A DNA stretch of 64,000 nucleotides. Source: Eunapius fragilis. Lineage: Eukaryota; Porifera; Demospongiae; Spongillida; Spongillidae. The DNA is taken from assembly GCA_963681505.1 (NCBI GenBank), contig OY811973.1, forward strand, positions 13,266,268-13,330,267, written 5' to 3'. Shown here one piece after another: positions 1-12,117 of this stretch. Every line of letters starts with the position of its first letter. Position 1 is the first letter of the stretch. The position numbers were made by a program, and so were the translations under genes. Below the pieces are notes generated by a model. The model ran no database searches and had not been told where the DNA came from. It saw nothing but the letters and a program-made list of their open reading frames with translations.

Positions 1-246
1 TGTTGGCAGTGGTAACATTTATAAAGCACTTTAGATCTTACTACTCAGAATTGAAGGCACTTTATCCTCAGGACAGACCACAGCTCTTTGCAATGGCTGT
101 ACACTTTCAAGGAGCCGGAGGGGCAAATTGCAAGATGGTTAGAAAAGTTGCAGGAATTTGATTTCGAAGTGGTCCATCGGAGTGGGCGGAATAATGGGAA
201 TGCTGATGTTTATAGCATCACACTCCCAAACACAAATGTTAATTAA
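1..246 (+). pseudogene. Ty3/Gypsy-type RT-RNase H remnant
   Basis: This is the decayed end of a Gypsy-class pol gene, in the RNase H region. Bases 3-90 read LAVVTFIKHFRSYYS in one frame. After a frameshift, bases 91-246 read WLYTFKEPEGQIARWLEK and then QEFDFEVVHRSGR, ending in a TAA at 244-246. The motifs WLYTFKEPEGQIARWLE and FEVVHRxGRxxGNAD are typical of Gypsy RNase H, where the sequence normally continues into ADALSR and then integrase. Here the reading stops in VYSI..., so the element is broken. The upstream part lies outside the window. No LTR is visible. Confidence 0.85.
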
Positions 247-969
247 GAGCAGAAGCTGCATTAGCGGAACTAAGGCAGTGCGATTACGGGGATACATAGA
301 TGGTAAAAATTTGTAGCTTTTATTCTATGCAATAGAATAAAATAGAGGTGGACGCTAGTATAATTTATGCTTTTAAAGTGTAAGTGGTTTAACTGAAATG
401 AGATTATAGTCAATTTATAGAAATCAGCTGTTCAGCATTGGGTAATAATCACACAGTATGTAGAATAACACGCTCAGCTATTATCCCTAGAAACCTGCAA
501 ATAGAATAAAAAAGAGAATAAAATTTTTCTAGGGCTCATGCCCTGCTAGCTATAGCGCTTGCTTGCAGGATGGCAGAAATGATGTTTTGAACTAAACACA
601 TGCTTTTATTTCTGTGTTTAAGTAGAATAGATGCACACACACACCCATTTTAGCCAATTTGTTTCCTTTAGTACACCTCGTCTTTGTGCATGGATCATTC
701 CTCAGTTGTCCCTCTTGTTTTACCATACTGGTGTAGGCATGCACGACACATTTTACAGCTAACAGGATCAAATAATTCCTCAACAATATCGACAGGGAAA
801 CCTCCTAGCGACAGCTCATCTTGCGCGACCATCCCAGTGGCGGATCCAGGGGGGCCGTGCCCTCCCTCCCCCCCCCTTTCGTTTGTCTAATTATATACTC
901 ATAGTCGCGCAATATCTGAACCTGCGGCAGCAGGTTCAATATAGGATTGATTGTCAAGGGCTGATGAAG
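247..969. other. Non-coding interval
   Basis: I see no convincing gene here. Around 836-852 the sequence CAGTGGCGGATCCAGG resembles one terminal repeat of the small inverted-repeat element just downstream, but I found no matching second end. C-rich runs follow it. Confidence 0.4.
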
Positions 970-1231
970 CGGTGGCGGACGCAGGATTTAAAGAAAGGGG
1001 GGGGGGGGGTTGTACTGTAGTGGAGGGGGATCACCAAAATGGGGAGGGTGAGGGAGGGGGATGTGCCCCCTCCCGCGCGAAGCGCTGAAAACGTTAATTC
1101 GGCCGGTGTGCTAAAATGCATGAAAAAATTACGAGTTTTTTTACTTATGCCGCATTTTGTGTATTATGTAATAGGAGGAAAGGGGGAGTTGCAACCCCCC
1201 CCCCCCCCCCCCCCCCCTCCGTCCGCCAGTG
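970..1231. mobile_element. MITE with TGGCGGACG ends and TGAAG target duplication
   Basis: The left end reads CGGTGGCGGACG and the right end reads CGTCCGCCAGTG. As inverted repeats these match at 10 of 12 positions. The direct repeat TGAAG lies immediately outside both ends (965-969 and 1232-1236), as a 5-bp target-site duplication. The interior has a G run near 1000 and a 24-base C run at 1194-1217, and no credible coding sequence. It is a small non-autonomous DNA transposon; I do not assign a superfamily. 1237-1613 holds nothing recognisable. Confidence 0.65.
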
Positions 1232-1613
1232 TGAAGTCATTAATAAAACTTCACTAGCGTCTGGAGGGACTGACAACGGAGAAACGGATCGCTTATCTCT
1301 TTATCGCGATGGAATGAGAGCACAACGATCTACAGTTCTACGTTGGTTCCGTGTCGGTGTGGTTATAGAGAAACAAACAATTTCCTGTTTCTCGTGCCCA
1401 GTCCAAAAATAATTCTTGGTCGTCGTCGTGTTCTAATTCTTCTTAGGAAGGTATAACTCGAGCTACGAACGGTTTTGAAGAACGGCAATAGTACCATTCG
1501 CTTCGAAATTTACCGGCACGTTATCCTTACATGTCATATAGACACACATATATCAAGTACAAATTAATAACGATATGTAATAGATTTTTAAAAATAATTT
1601 TATTTGGTGTTCC

Positions 1614-1828
1614 TACACAACCAATTCTTATCCTGCCCGTAACGTGAGCGGTACCCAACTTTGGCGTAACGGCAGCGTATACGGTACCGTATTGGTAATA
1701 GCCCTGTTAAATGAAAACGTATCATTATTCTGAATAATTTACTTGCACTGTTACGGGCCCGTGTACGCTAATGTTACGCCAAAGTTGGGTACCGCTCACG
1801 TTACGGGGATTCAAGAATTGGTTGTGTA
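1614..1828. mobile_element. Fold-back element, long inverted repeats (copy A)
   Basis: The left arm 1614-1670 begins TACACAACCAATTCTT. The right arm 1773-1828 is its reverse complement with few differences. Weaker complementarity extends inward to about 1690. The loop is about 100 bp and non-coding. Its terminal sequence is close to that of the neighbouring palindromic element at 1836-2037, so the two look like related MITEs inserted side by side. Confidence 0.75.
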
Positions 1829-1835
1829 ATATCGC

Positions 1836-2037
1836 AGTTTACACGGCCAATTGTCTACACATTTGAATCAAATCGGCTACCGATCATACGTGATTCAGTA
1901 ATGAGGCGGAAGAAATTTCCAATCATATCCGAGAAATTATCGGATAGCATCGGATTTTTTTTTTTTGCCTCATTACTGAATCACGTAAGATCGGTAGCCG
2001 ATTTGATTCAAATGTGTAGAAAATTGGCTGTGTAGTT
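1836..2037. mobile_element. Fold-back element, long inverted repeats (copy B)
   Basis: The left arm about 1836-1907 and right arm about 1967-2037 are near-perfect reverse complements; the 52 bases from CTACACATTTGAATC inward differ at one position. The ends (TACACGGCCAATTG and TACACAGCCAATTT) resemble those of the element at 1614-1828. The loop is about 60 bp with a T run. No coding potential. Confidence 0.75.
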
Positions 2038-2070
2038 GTTACTTTGGCTAGTGAAGTTGTTTTTCTAAAA

Positions 2071-2627
2071 ATGCCTTCGCGTAAACAAAAGAAGAGATCT
2101 AAGCAACGAGCGGAATACTTCCAAAAGCAAGACGAGAACAAAGCTAAAGCCCGAGCGCTCTACAAGGCCAATCCAGAAAAATAGAAGGCCTCTGTACGCG
2201 ACAGCTACAAGGCCGATCCCGAAAAGAAGAAGGCCTCTGTACGCGACAGCTACAAGGCCGATCCCGAAAAGAAGAAGGCCTCAGCACGCGACAGCTACAA
2301 GGCCGATCCCGAAAAGAAGAAGGCCTCTGCACGCGACAGCTACAAGGCCGATCCCGAAAAGAAGAAGGCCTCTGTACGCGACAGCTACAAGGCCGATATT
2401 GAATATAAGCGATCTGCTAAAAGGCGGCGATATGGGACCGCGAGGAGTAAAAGGCGGCGATATGAAGAGGACCTCGAGGGAAACCGCTCTGCTAAAAGGC
2501 AGAAATACGAGGACAATTCAGCTGCCATTAAAGCATCTGAAAGGAGTCGGTATTGGAATGACCCTGCTGTCCCATTGGCTAAAAGTGCTGCCGAGAGGAC
2601 GCGGTACCGCAGGGGTCACAGAACTAC
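2071..2627 (+). pseudogene. KADPEKKKAS-repeat protein, exon 1 (5' part, interrupted)
   Basis: An ATG at 2071 opens a highly charged frame: a basic N-terminus (MPSRKQKKRSKQR), then five 15-residue repeats of the form RDSYKADPEKKKAS (about residues 28-110), then Arg/Lys/Tyr-rich degenerate repeats (SAKRRRY, SAKRQKYED, KASERSRYW, KSAAERTRYRRG). The fifteen-codon repeats are almost identical in DNA. One codon in the first repeat, at 2182-2184, is TAG where other repeats have AAG, a nonsense change unless it is an allele or a sequencing error. At 2627 the frame is cut by the large element starting TGTTGG. Its continuation is at 19053-19067. I recognise the repeat type from uncharacterised sponge and cnidarian proteins but know no function. 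Confidence 0.7.
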
Positions 2628-2715
2628 TGTTGGGCGCAAATTGTGAATTTGCGCAATTTATAAATTGCGCTGCGCAATTTATGAATTCATAATCTGCGCA
2701 ACAATTTATAAATTG
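2628..2715 (+). repeat. Left terminal inverted repeat of the 16.4-kb element
   Basis: These 88 bp match the reverse complement of 18961-19048 except at 2696 (C versus T). The repeat is itself full of short palindromes built on GCGCAATTTATAAATTGCGC. More copies of that motif continue to about 2785, possibly subterminal transposase binding sites. CTAC precedes it. Confidence 0.92.
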
Positions 2716-2926
2716 TTGTGAATCGTACTACTCACGGTCCGTTTATAAATTGCGCAATAGTAGTTACGTTGCGCAATTCGTTAATTGTATAGCTACCTTG
2801 TACCAAACATCTCATTTCAGTCTTAATAATTGGCATGACAGCGTACATTATTATATACAAGGGGGCAACATTAACTTCAGCGTGAAAAACACTGACTTGT
2901 ATGACTCATACTGTACATTTATCAGT

Positions 2927-3119
2927 TCATCCTTGGACACACATGCTACATTTCCAGTCACAATTTGAATCTCTAAATACTGCATCAGGAATATGTTCAC
3001 AGGTCTTGTGATACCACTCTTTGCATTTAGTACATTGGGCCATGTGTTTTTCTGTTTCAGCTGGCATGCGACATGTACAGAATACATATATGTACTCTGT
3101 TTTGGGCCTCCCTGGCTTT
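2927..3119 (-). pseudogene. PHD finger, C-terminal end of the Ginger-type transposase
   Basis: On the minus strand the frame reads KPGRPKTEYIYVFCTCRMP, then AQCTKCKEWYHKTCEHIP, then WKCSMCVQG and a TGA stop at 2927-2929. The order CxC ... CxxC ... HxxC ... CxxC is a PHD-type zinc finger, a histone-tail reader fold, here ending a protein 210 bp before the terminal repeat. This fits the C-terminus of the transposase whose other domains lie at 15.5-18.9 kb. Upstream coding is cut at 3120 by a MITE, and the Ulp1 part is 12.4 kb away, so it is a detached fragment here. All eight zinc ligands appear present. Confidence 0.8.
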
Positions 3120-3404
3120 ACAAGTGATAAAAACATTCTCTATGCGAGAAGGTTGGTGGTATATAGGAATCAAAGGCGGTGGTGGTGTAAAAAGCAAGGG
3201 AACAAGGATTGTGATTGAAAAGGAAAAAAGAAATAGACCTATATTAGCAGCATGTCGTCATGTTTAACTGTGTGTGCTAATATAGGTCTATTTCATTTTT
3301 CCTTTTCAATCACAATCCTTGTTCCCTTGCTTTTTACACCACCACCGCCTTTGATTCCTATATACCACCAACCTTCTCGCATAGAGAATGTTTTTATCAC
3401 TTGT
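3120..3404. mobile_element. 285-bp fold-back MITE (family F, copy 1)
   Basis: The arms 3120-3248 and 3276-3404 are near-perfect reverse complements, starting ACAAGTGATAAAAACATTC and ending with its complement. The loop (AGCAGCATGTCGTCATG...) is short. Related copies lie at 23907-24201 and 37061-37346, with a one-armed copy at 42335-42486. Non-coding. It interrupts the transposase gene between Ulp1 and PHD. Confidence 0.85.
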
Positions 3405-3597
3405 TTCCTACATTTTTTGGTAGATTTAGTATTGTATTTAGTTCTTGAAAAGTAACCATGTAGCAAGAATGTCAAATGACAGTTTTATTTTAGAATCTCG
3501 TGGCCATGCAATTTTTTGAGGTGTGGGTGTACCATTAAAACACATAGTATTACTATTTAAACAATAAGTACAAGTATTTCATTTATAACCCAGGAGC

Positions 3598-3759
3598 ATG
3601 TCATCTTGTATAGGATATACTGCTGTATATTCTGGACCAGGATATACTTCTGTATATCCAGGATATATAGCAGGTAGAGCAGGTGGAGCTAATCCTGCAG
3701 CTGGACATGGAACCACTCCTGGACCTGGACCTGAAACAGGTGATTTAAACAACCATTAG
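3598..3759 (+). CDS. Short Gly/Tyr/Pro-rich frame, possible exon remnant
   Basis: A 53-codon frame from ATG 3598 to TAG 3757-3759 reads with a clear periodic bias: GYTAVYSGPGYTSVYPGY, then GRAGGANPAAG and PGPGPETG. Such GY/PGY periodicity is unusual by chance in AT-rich DNA and suggests a low-complexity structural or RNA-binding tail, or a remnant of one. CCCAG lies just upstream and could be a splice acceptor. There is no recognisable domain and no partner exon, so this is tentative. Confidence 0.3.
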   Translation: MSSCIGYTAVYSGPGYTSVYPGYIAGRAGGANPAAGHGTTPGPGPETGDLNNH

Positions 3760-4873
3760 TTAAAACAAGTCCTCCACTGGCAAGTGAAGCCATATAATAC
3801 ATCAGACAAAGATTACATGTACCCACTGATCTCACGCTATTATCAGATAAACCACAATACGTTGTCATCAGCAACTTTGATACTATTAGATATAAATTAT
3901 GCACCACAATACACATTAACATTATTACGAAATTGTTGTCAGCGAACAGCGTGCACATATTTCAAACAACAGCACGGAGAGAGATGCAATATCTTCCGCT
4001 GTAACTGTTGCATAAAATATTTTAGCGATACACTATACATGCTATAATTTATGTCCAGATCCAACATTCATGGTGTAACGCACCTTCGGGGTGGTCGCTT
4101 TGATGGTCCTTTCAGTAGCGCGCTTGACACCTTGTCGTGTCTTGTATTGCACTCGTTTGGCATATCTGTAGGTGTACGAGTGGCTAGTTGTTGCCGGGTT
4201 TTTTTTTCTGTAAGGGCGGTGGTGTGGGGGAGACACATTCTAATTGGAGCCTCTTGCTTCACATTATCTGCTGTAGACTGTATAGTGTATACCGTAGTAT
4301 CTGATCGCGTATGTAGTTCCACCGACAGAATTCGAAAGTTATGCTATATAAGAAGCTATAGTATAGAAATCAATTCGGTCAAAACAATTATATGCGATAG
4401 TGTCGGGTACTTACGTGTATGGTAGTTTTGGCTTCCATTTCAAGCTGCGTAACGAATGATAAGAGTTGAGAGCAACGCACAGGCGTCATGCAGAAAATGA
4501 TACCTTAAATATTCGTCAGGAGCCTTCCTATAACGTTATCGCTGCTCCATTCCGTTTCTCAACCATTTGGCATTATGGTTGGACATTTATACATGAAGCC
4601 GTAGGGACCCGAAAAGGCTCTTAGATTCAGTGCGTATACCTCTTCCACAGCGTGCGGGAATATTAAGAATTTGAATCACGCCCACGACACGTGGCTATTA
4701 TATAGCTAGCTGATGTAATTGGGTATTTTTAACCGAATACCAAATGAGGTACTATTCGCTATAGTTAATTGCCCGAACAGTTAGGCGTCTAACAGACCCC
4801 CGAAGATAACCTGCGGACGCATCCTGAAGCGATTGGTACACTTGGCGTGCTTTACAAACGTTCCTGTCGTGAG

Positions 4874-5113
4874 TTATACTCTCCGGAAGGAAGAAGAATA
4901 AGAAGAAGCCGACGGAGGAGAAATTTTAGGTGGGACTGGGTACGGACGATGGGGACGAGTATTTTTGTTCTCTAAAAGTACACCGTCTTGTGACACAAAT
5001 ACAACGCAGAACTGTTGTCCTTTTTTATATCGCTCGAATGCCACTAAGAGGGAAGTGACCCGATTCTTAAATGTCCCGCTAGACGTGAGTGACGTTTTTT
5101 TAATGACATTCAT
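4874..5113 (-). CDS. Hypothetical 79-residue frame
   Basis: An ATG-initiated minus-strand frame of 79 codons. The first half is mixed (FKNRVTSLLVAFERYKKG, QFCVVFVSQDGVLLENK). The C-terminal half is Pro/Ser-rich (PHRPYPVPPKISPPSASSYS). I do not recognise it. Chance cannot be excluded for a frame of this length, and nothing around it supports a gene. Confidence 0.2.
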   Translation of the reverse strand: MNVIKKTSLTSSGTFKNRVTSLLVAFERYKKGQQFCVVFVSQDGVLLENKNTRPHRPYPVPPKISPPSASSYSSSFRRV

Positions 5114-6792
5114 GATACTGTTGGATTCCTATATGGAACCTACTCGCGTAGGTTCCGATTGACTTTGATGGGAATGGTACAATCTGTCTTGTATATAGAC
5201 AAGCATTCAAGAAAATGTGACCTTAACTTTATTTGTTCGTATTCACGACTAGCTGGGTTGTTGCCACATGTCCAGCAATCGCGGACATGAATAATTGAAT
5301 ACCCGCGTCACGCGATAAAAATTAATTGAACAGGAAGTGTATGGAGAAATGTGTAAAAACACTCACGGTCCTTGTACAGTAGCTGTAATTCAACTCTACG
5401 TAACGGTTTATGATAGGGATACTGATGAGCCATCTTTTCTATATTCTGGTCTCTGTAGAAAAGTGTTCACTACTAATTCCATACGCGTTTTTGTGCTACT
5501 ACGTACATTTGTATGTGAAACATGATATTGTCATGTTTCTTCAACTTTTTTCTTATCACTCAGCCATAAATCTCAAGTCTACATTGTGGAATATGAAGGC
5601 TGAACTACTGAGTCGTTTTTTGGAGCAAGTGGTGTATTTTATACTCTTACACACAACATTCCCAAGGCACTTTTATGAACCGCACTTCAAAATCTGGGAC
5701 AAATATATGAAATTATTAATTGTCATCCGACGTCAGATGAGCAAATTATTGGTGCTTGGTAGAGCCGACCGTGCCTAGCCTAATAGTTTCCATAAACACC
5801 ATATATCTTATCTGGCATATTACCGTACACGCAAGATGGGTGTTCGGTATGAAATAAGGGATATGTACCAGTTTTTCAAGCGAACGCATTCTGTCTCTGG
5901 TAGGCCTACTTGGATGTAACTTCTACCGGCGGGTTTTTTTTTTTAAGCGAGACCTTGTGCGTATACCATAAACTAGCGTATACTACTGGTAATGACGTAC
6001 GTTCTCGACTGGCGCTGGATCGAAACGTATACGTACACCAAAGCTATGTGGTTAGTGACCGTGGCAGTGCAGTATGTTGAGCGAACACGAGCACTTTGCT
6101 GTGTCATGTGTATAATGACTATTAGTACTACTGTACAAAACCGATCGACAAGGCCGGACGTTGTGAATGCATTTCAGCTAGTTTGTAAAGCTACAATTGG
6201 CTGAAGAACTCTATACAAGTTTGAAATCGAAAGATAAATAGATACAGGAGACAGAGATCATATATAGATCTCTGCAAGAGGCAGAGAGTAAGAGGGTCTC
6301 CAGGTCCACAGTCGACATAGCCAAGAGGCGTGGCGTTGATATAGTGAGGTATAATATTTAACACTAGACACAAACCGTACGCACCTGACATTCGCGATTC
6401 TAAATGTTCAGTGCATAGGAATGTTTCAAAATACTACGTTCAAAAACTGAATAAGCAGTATCAGAGGTGATCTGGTTGAACCTGAGCTGACAGTGATGCA
6501 CAGCAATTCGGCCGCGTCCACACGCGGGTGAATTGCATTCAGTCACACACGCGTGTACATGATTGTGGCGCCATTTACGGGAAATTTGCTATAATTTTTA
6601 ACCCTCTCTATTTATTTGCCAGAAATATTATTTTGAATACCTTCACACGAAACTTACTGCCGGCACACTGAATATTTGCAAGGTATGTGATACCGAAATC
6701 ATTCCGGCACAAATTTATACAGTAGTGTTAGTTTGTCTCAGCACGCGTATTATCTAGCACGCGCGCTGTATATTTCTTTACAATATCATTGC

Positions 6793-8817
6793 TGCATGGG
6801 TGTGGTCTAGGATATAAGAGTGTAAGGAGTTAAGCAACTTGGCTGACACACTAAGCCCTGTGTGTTTGGTCCAGAATGTAAGAGTGTTGGGGGTTAAGCA
6901 ACTTGGCCGACACACTAAGCCCTGTGTGTTTGGTCCAGAATGTAAGAGTGTTGGGGGTTAAGCAACTTGGCCGACACACTAAGCCCTGTGTGTTTGGTCC
7001 AGAATGTAAGAGTGTTGGGGGTTAAGCAACTTGGCCGACACACGAAGCACTGTGGGTTTGGTCTAGAATGTAAGAGTGTTGAGGGTTAAGCAACTTGGCC
7101 GACACACTAAGCACTGTGGGTGTGGTCTAGAATGTAAGAGTGTTGGGGGTTAAGCAACTTGGCCGACACACTAAGCCCTGTGTGTTTGATCCAGAATGTA
7201 AGAGTGTTGGGGGTTAAGCAACTTGGCCGACACACGAAGCCCTGTGGATTTGGTCTAGAATGTAAGAGTGCTGGGGGTTAAGCAACTTGGCCGACACACG
7301 AAGCACTGTGGGTTTGGTCTAGAATGTAAGAGTGTTGGGGGTTAAGCAACTTGGCCGACACACGAAGCACTGTGGGTTTGGTCCAGAATGTAAGAGTGTT
7401 GGGGGTTAAGCAACTTGGCCAACACACGAAGCACTGTGGGTTTGGTCTAGAATGTAAGAGTGTTGGGGGTTAAGCAACTTGGCCGACACACTAAGCCCTG
7501 TGTGTTTGGTCTAGAATGTAAGAGTGTTGGGGGTTAAGCAACTTGGCTGACACACTAAGCCCTGTGTGTTTGGTCCAGAATGTAAGAGTGCTGGGGGTTA
7601 AGCAACTTGGCCGACACACTAAGCCCTGTGTGTTTGATCCAGAATGTAAGAGTGTTGGGGGTTAAGCAACTTGGCCGACACACGAAGCCCTGTGGATTTG
7701 GTCTAGAATGTAAGAGTGCTGGGGGTTAAGCAACTTGGCCGACACACGAAGCACTGTGGGTTTGGTCTAGAATGTAAGAGTGTTGGGGGTTAAGCAACTT
7801 GGCCGACACACGAAGCACTGTGGGTTTGGTCCAGAATGTAAGAGTGTTGGGGGTTAAGCAACTTGGCCGACACACGAAGCACTGTGGGTTTGGTCTAGAA
7901 TGTAAGAGTGTTGGGGGTTAAGCAACTTGGCCGACACACTAAGCCCTGTGTGTTTGGTCTAGAATGTAAGAGTGTTGGGGGTTAAGCAACTTGGCTGACA
8001 CACTAAGCCCTGTGTGTTTGGTCCAGAATGTAAGAGTGCTGGGGGTTAAGCAACTTGGCCGACACACGAAGCACTGTGGATTTGGTCTAGAATGTAAGAG
8101 TGTTGGGGGTTAAGCAACTTGGCCGACACACTAAGCCATGTGGGTGTGGTCCAGAATGTAAGAGTGTTGGGGGTTAAGCAACTTGGCTGACACACTAAGC
8201 CCTGTGTGTTTGGTCCAGAATGTAAGAGTGCTGGGGGTTAAGCAACTTGGCCGACACACGAAGCACTGTGGGTTTGGTCTAGAATGTAAGAGTGTTGGGG
8301 GTTAAGCAACTTGGCCGACACACTAAGCCATGTGTGTTTGGTCCAGAATGTAAGAGTGCTGGGGGTTAAGCAATTTGGCCGATGCACCAAGTCCTGTCGG
8401 TGTGGTCTAGAATGTAAGAGTGTTGGGGGTTAAGCAACTTGGCTGACACACTAAGCCCTGTGTGTTTGGTCCAGAATGTAAGAGTGTTGGGGGTTAAGCA
8501 ACTTGGCCGACACACGAAGCCCTGTGGATTTGGTCTAGAATGTAAGAGTGTTGGGGGTTAAGCAACTTGGCCGACACACTAAGCACTGTGGGTGTGGTCT
8601 AGAATGTAAGAGTGCTGGGGGTTAAGCAACTTGGCCGATGCACCAAGTCCTGTCGGTGTGGTCTAGAATGTAAGAGTGTTGGGGGTTAAGCAACTTGGCC
8701 GACACACTAAGCCCTGTGTGTTTGGTCCAGAATGTAAGAGTGTGGGGGTTAAGCAACTTGGCCGATGCACCAAGTCCTGTCGGTGTGGTCTACTATGTAA
8801 GGGGTTAAGCAACTTGC
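6793..8817 (+). repeat. 64-bp satellite array, about 31 copies
   Basis: The unit contains GGTCCAGAATGTAAGAGTG, GGGGGTTAAGCAACTTGGCC and GACACACTAAGCCCTGTG. Successive CCAGAATGTA motifs are spaced 64 bp apart. Variants alternate (CTAAGCCC, CGAAGCAC, TGCACCAAGTCC), and some blocks of several units recur, suggesting higher-order amplification. The core GGGGTTAAG..AAC..GCCGACA...GCCCTGTG is shared in reverse complement with the array at 12381-13655. The array degenerates near 8790. No coding frame runs through it. Confidence 0.95.
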
Positions 8818-9548
8818 CCCCTCATACTCCCACTGAATGATAAGAGAGAAGTAGTCATTGGATGTCACAGGTAATACATGTTGATGATGATGGTATACAT
8901 CTACCTGTGTAGGAGGAAGAAAATCCACACTCCTTATGTAAGTTATGTTTTATTGTTCTTGTCACCTCACTGCCCTACTTCCACAACAACAGCTCTATTG
9001 TTCTTTAATTACACTAATGATTTATCTTATTTAGGTTCATCGCCAACGTAGGAGCAGTCTCCACTTCCAATGAACAATATCATCATCCAGTGTCCTTTGT
9101 GATGTGACTCCTGTTGATACATTCTGTGTCAATCTTTTTTTTGCCTTTTTTGCTTTGTAATTACAGTTAACATTTTGAATGCAATGGATTACGAGGTGGG
9201 GGTGGTGTGTATGTGCATGTGTGCTCACAATATTGCTTACATGACTTTACAAGTATGAGTAGTCTCAGCATCAAACTTCAACTTTGTCTATTGACTATAT
9301 AAGAATGTTCAATCCCTTCACAACCATTGAATTTAATGGAGAGTAGTGTCACCAGCACGTCAGCATCTTATCTGATGTAGTTATATAATATAAATGTAAC
9401 TACATCAGATAAGATGCTGACTATCATGATGTCCACCTATGTCACATGGTGAGGGGGTGGGTCATCATAACCAATACTTTAGCGCAAGCTGTAATGTTAC
9501 CGAGCTGTATTAGTGCAAATGATATGATATGATATGTACTAACGTATT
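8818..9548. other. Spacer with a 25-bp perfect hairpin
   Basis: No gene seen. Bases 9359-9383 (GTCAGCATCTTATCTGATG...) and 9397-9421 are exact reverse complements with a 13-base AT loop, a stem long enough for a small structured RNA or a MITE core. Confidence 0.5.
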
Positions 9549-9551
9549 CTG

Positions 9552-10342
<791 letters not shown>

Positions 10343-10353
10343 ACACACACACA

Positions 10354-10398
<45 letters not shown>
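10343..10398. repeat. (CA)n microsatellite
   Basis: A dinucleotide repeat with one phase break (CACCAC), abutting the ATC array. Confidence 0.95.
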
Positions 10399-10399
<1 letters not shown>

Positions 10400-11772
10400 C
10401 AACAGGCAACCCCAAGTTGGTTCAGTACAAGGGGAAGTATTAATTGTCCATAGCTGGAGTCAGCATGCAGCTCAAGATCACAAGTGTCAGGTAGCATTTC
10501 CCCCCCCCCCCCCATATATATTGCCATGCTACTTAAATAATATCAGAGAGTGTTCTATCCATGTCCCTGCAGGGTAGGGGAAAATATTAACTGTCCTTTT
10601 GTCCATTGCTTGTGTGCCCCACCCCTTACAGCCAACACCAGATATAGGCTGGAGTGTAGTTAATTCTTATAGTGGTAGTTGTGCCACAACCCCTAAGGCT
10701 GTTCTGATATGAATTGCCACAGAGTCACTGAAAAAATGGTACTGTTTAGGGAGCTAAACAGGTTTTAATGGGCACTAGTAATTCCTGTTTACACGCATAA
10801 CCACATCACATTCAAGCCTAATCTTTGTGATATGGGGTAGCCTCACTATTGTCATATGGCGCTGGGCGATGGCCCCCTTTGTTCGCTTATTGTTGTGTAA
10901 TCGCTTATTGTTGTGTAATCGGACGGCCAGCCTCTGGGTATGCATGTATATAAAGATGATGTACACAACTCCAGCGCATGCTGCTGGTCAACAGGCGCTG
11001 GAGAGCTTCACCTTTCCCACCCTCCCCTCCACATGTATTTGTACTTTGCTGTATGATGCATTTCCTGGTCAGATTATATTACAGTAAGGCAGGGGGCGGA
11101 GCCCTGCGGGCTTGTCCCTACAAAGCCGGCTTGCCAAGCCTGGACCAGCGTCCTGGCTTGGTACACAGGTCACACAGTTGGTGACCAGCGTCACCCTGGT
11201 GCCTGTCTAGCCGGCAGACTTTCCCAACAATCCTGGATAGCCAAGCCTGGACCAGCGTCCTGGCTTTGGTACACAGGTCACCTGGTTGTGGTCAGCGGCA
11301 CTAGCTGGTGCCACCACTGCCGGGGAGTTTGGGTACAGAGACACAGGCTCGTGGGATACTCCTGCCCCTTTGCCCCCATTTGCTGCCAATCAGTTAACCA
11401 TGAACGTTACACTAGCATTGCGTTTGGGCATCTGGCTAGGAATTATTAGGTTGATAATTAACTGCCTGTGTAACCTAGCTCATGCCTCTACGGCACTGTA
11501 ACTTGTCAGTAGGTGTGCCTTTTAAAGATATCAATAACAACTTTAATCAATAACCATACAACTGTATAAATAAGTGTGTTAACAAGGCAATAAGAATGGA
11601 GCCACAGTTTCACAATGAAAACGTTCATATAATGACAGCTGCACAGGATTTCTCATTTCCTCATTGCCATAGTGGACGATAATCTATTGAATGAGAAGAA
11701 GAGGGTTAATGAATGGCCCGGCATATAACATGCACATTGTCAATGGGTTGGTTCCCAGTGGCAGGGCAACAT
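10399..11772. other. Non-coding interval with a local direct repeat
   Basis: No gene recognised. CCAAGCCTGGACCAGCGTCC followed by TGGCTT(T)GGTACACAGGTCAC occurs at 11132-11171 and again at 11240-11281, a 108-bp spaced direct duplication. At 10885-10919 CGCTTATTGTTGTGTAAT occurs twice in tandem. A C run lies at 10500-10513. Confidence 0.5.
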
Positions 11773-11773
11773 G

Positions 11774-11853
<80 letters not shown>

Positions 11854-11862
11854 ACACACACA
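11773..11862. repeat. (CA)n microsatellite
   Basis: About 45 CA dinucleotides with one TA interruption. The frames through it are Thr/His artefacts. Confidence 0.95.
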
Positions 11863-12117
11863 ACACCAAGTAGGTCCAGTACAAACCAATGTGCAATGTC
11901 AAGCTGGAGTGATTATGGGGGACATGCACACATCAGCATGTCTGCATTGCCACCGTATCCCCCTGGGCTTACAAGAGTACAGGGAATACTGTTATACATC
12001 AGATGTATTTAAAGGTGTGGTATGGGGACAAACTCATGGGCGTGTCTATAGCGGGGGGGGGGGTGGGGGGGGAGGGGAAAAAGAAAGAGCTTAGTCCCAT
12101 CCCCCTCCTCCCCTCTT

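Larger units (their letters stand above)
3405..6792. other. Interval without clear genes
   Basis: Apart from the two weak reading frames listed separately (3598-3759 and 4874-5113) I recognise nothing coding. A 22-bp perfect palindrome GGAACCTACTCGCGTAGGTTCC lies near 5134-5157. This DNA is inside the 16.4-kb element but does not resemble transposase, so it is probably later insertion. Confidence 0.4.

Noticed and set aside
6793-8817. Possible CRISPR-like array
   Set aside because: Units are contiguous 64-bp tandem copies with no unique spacers, and the genome is eukaryotic.
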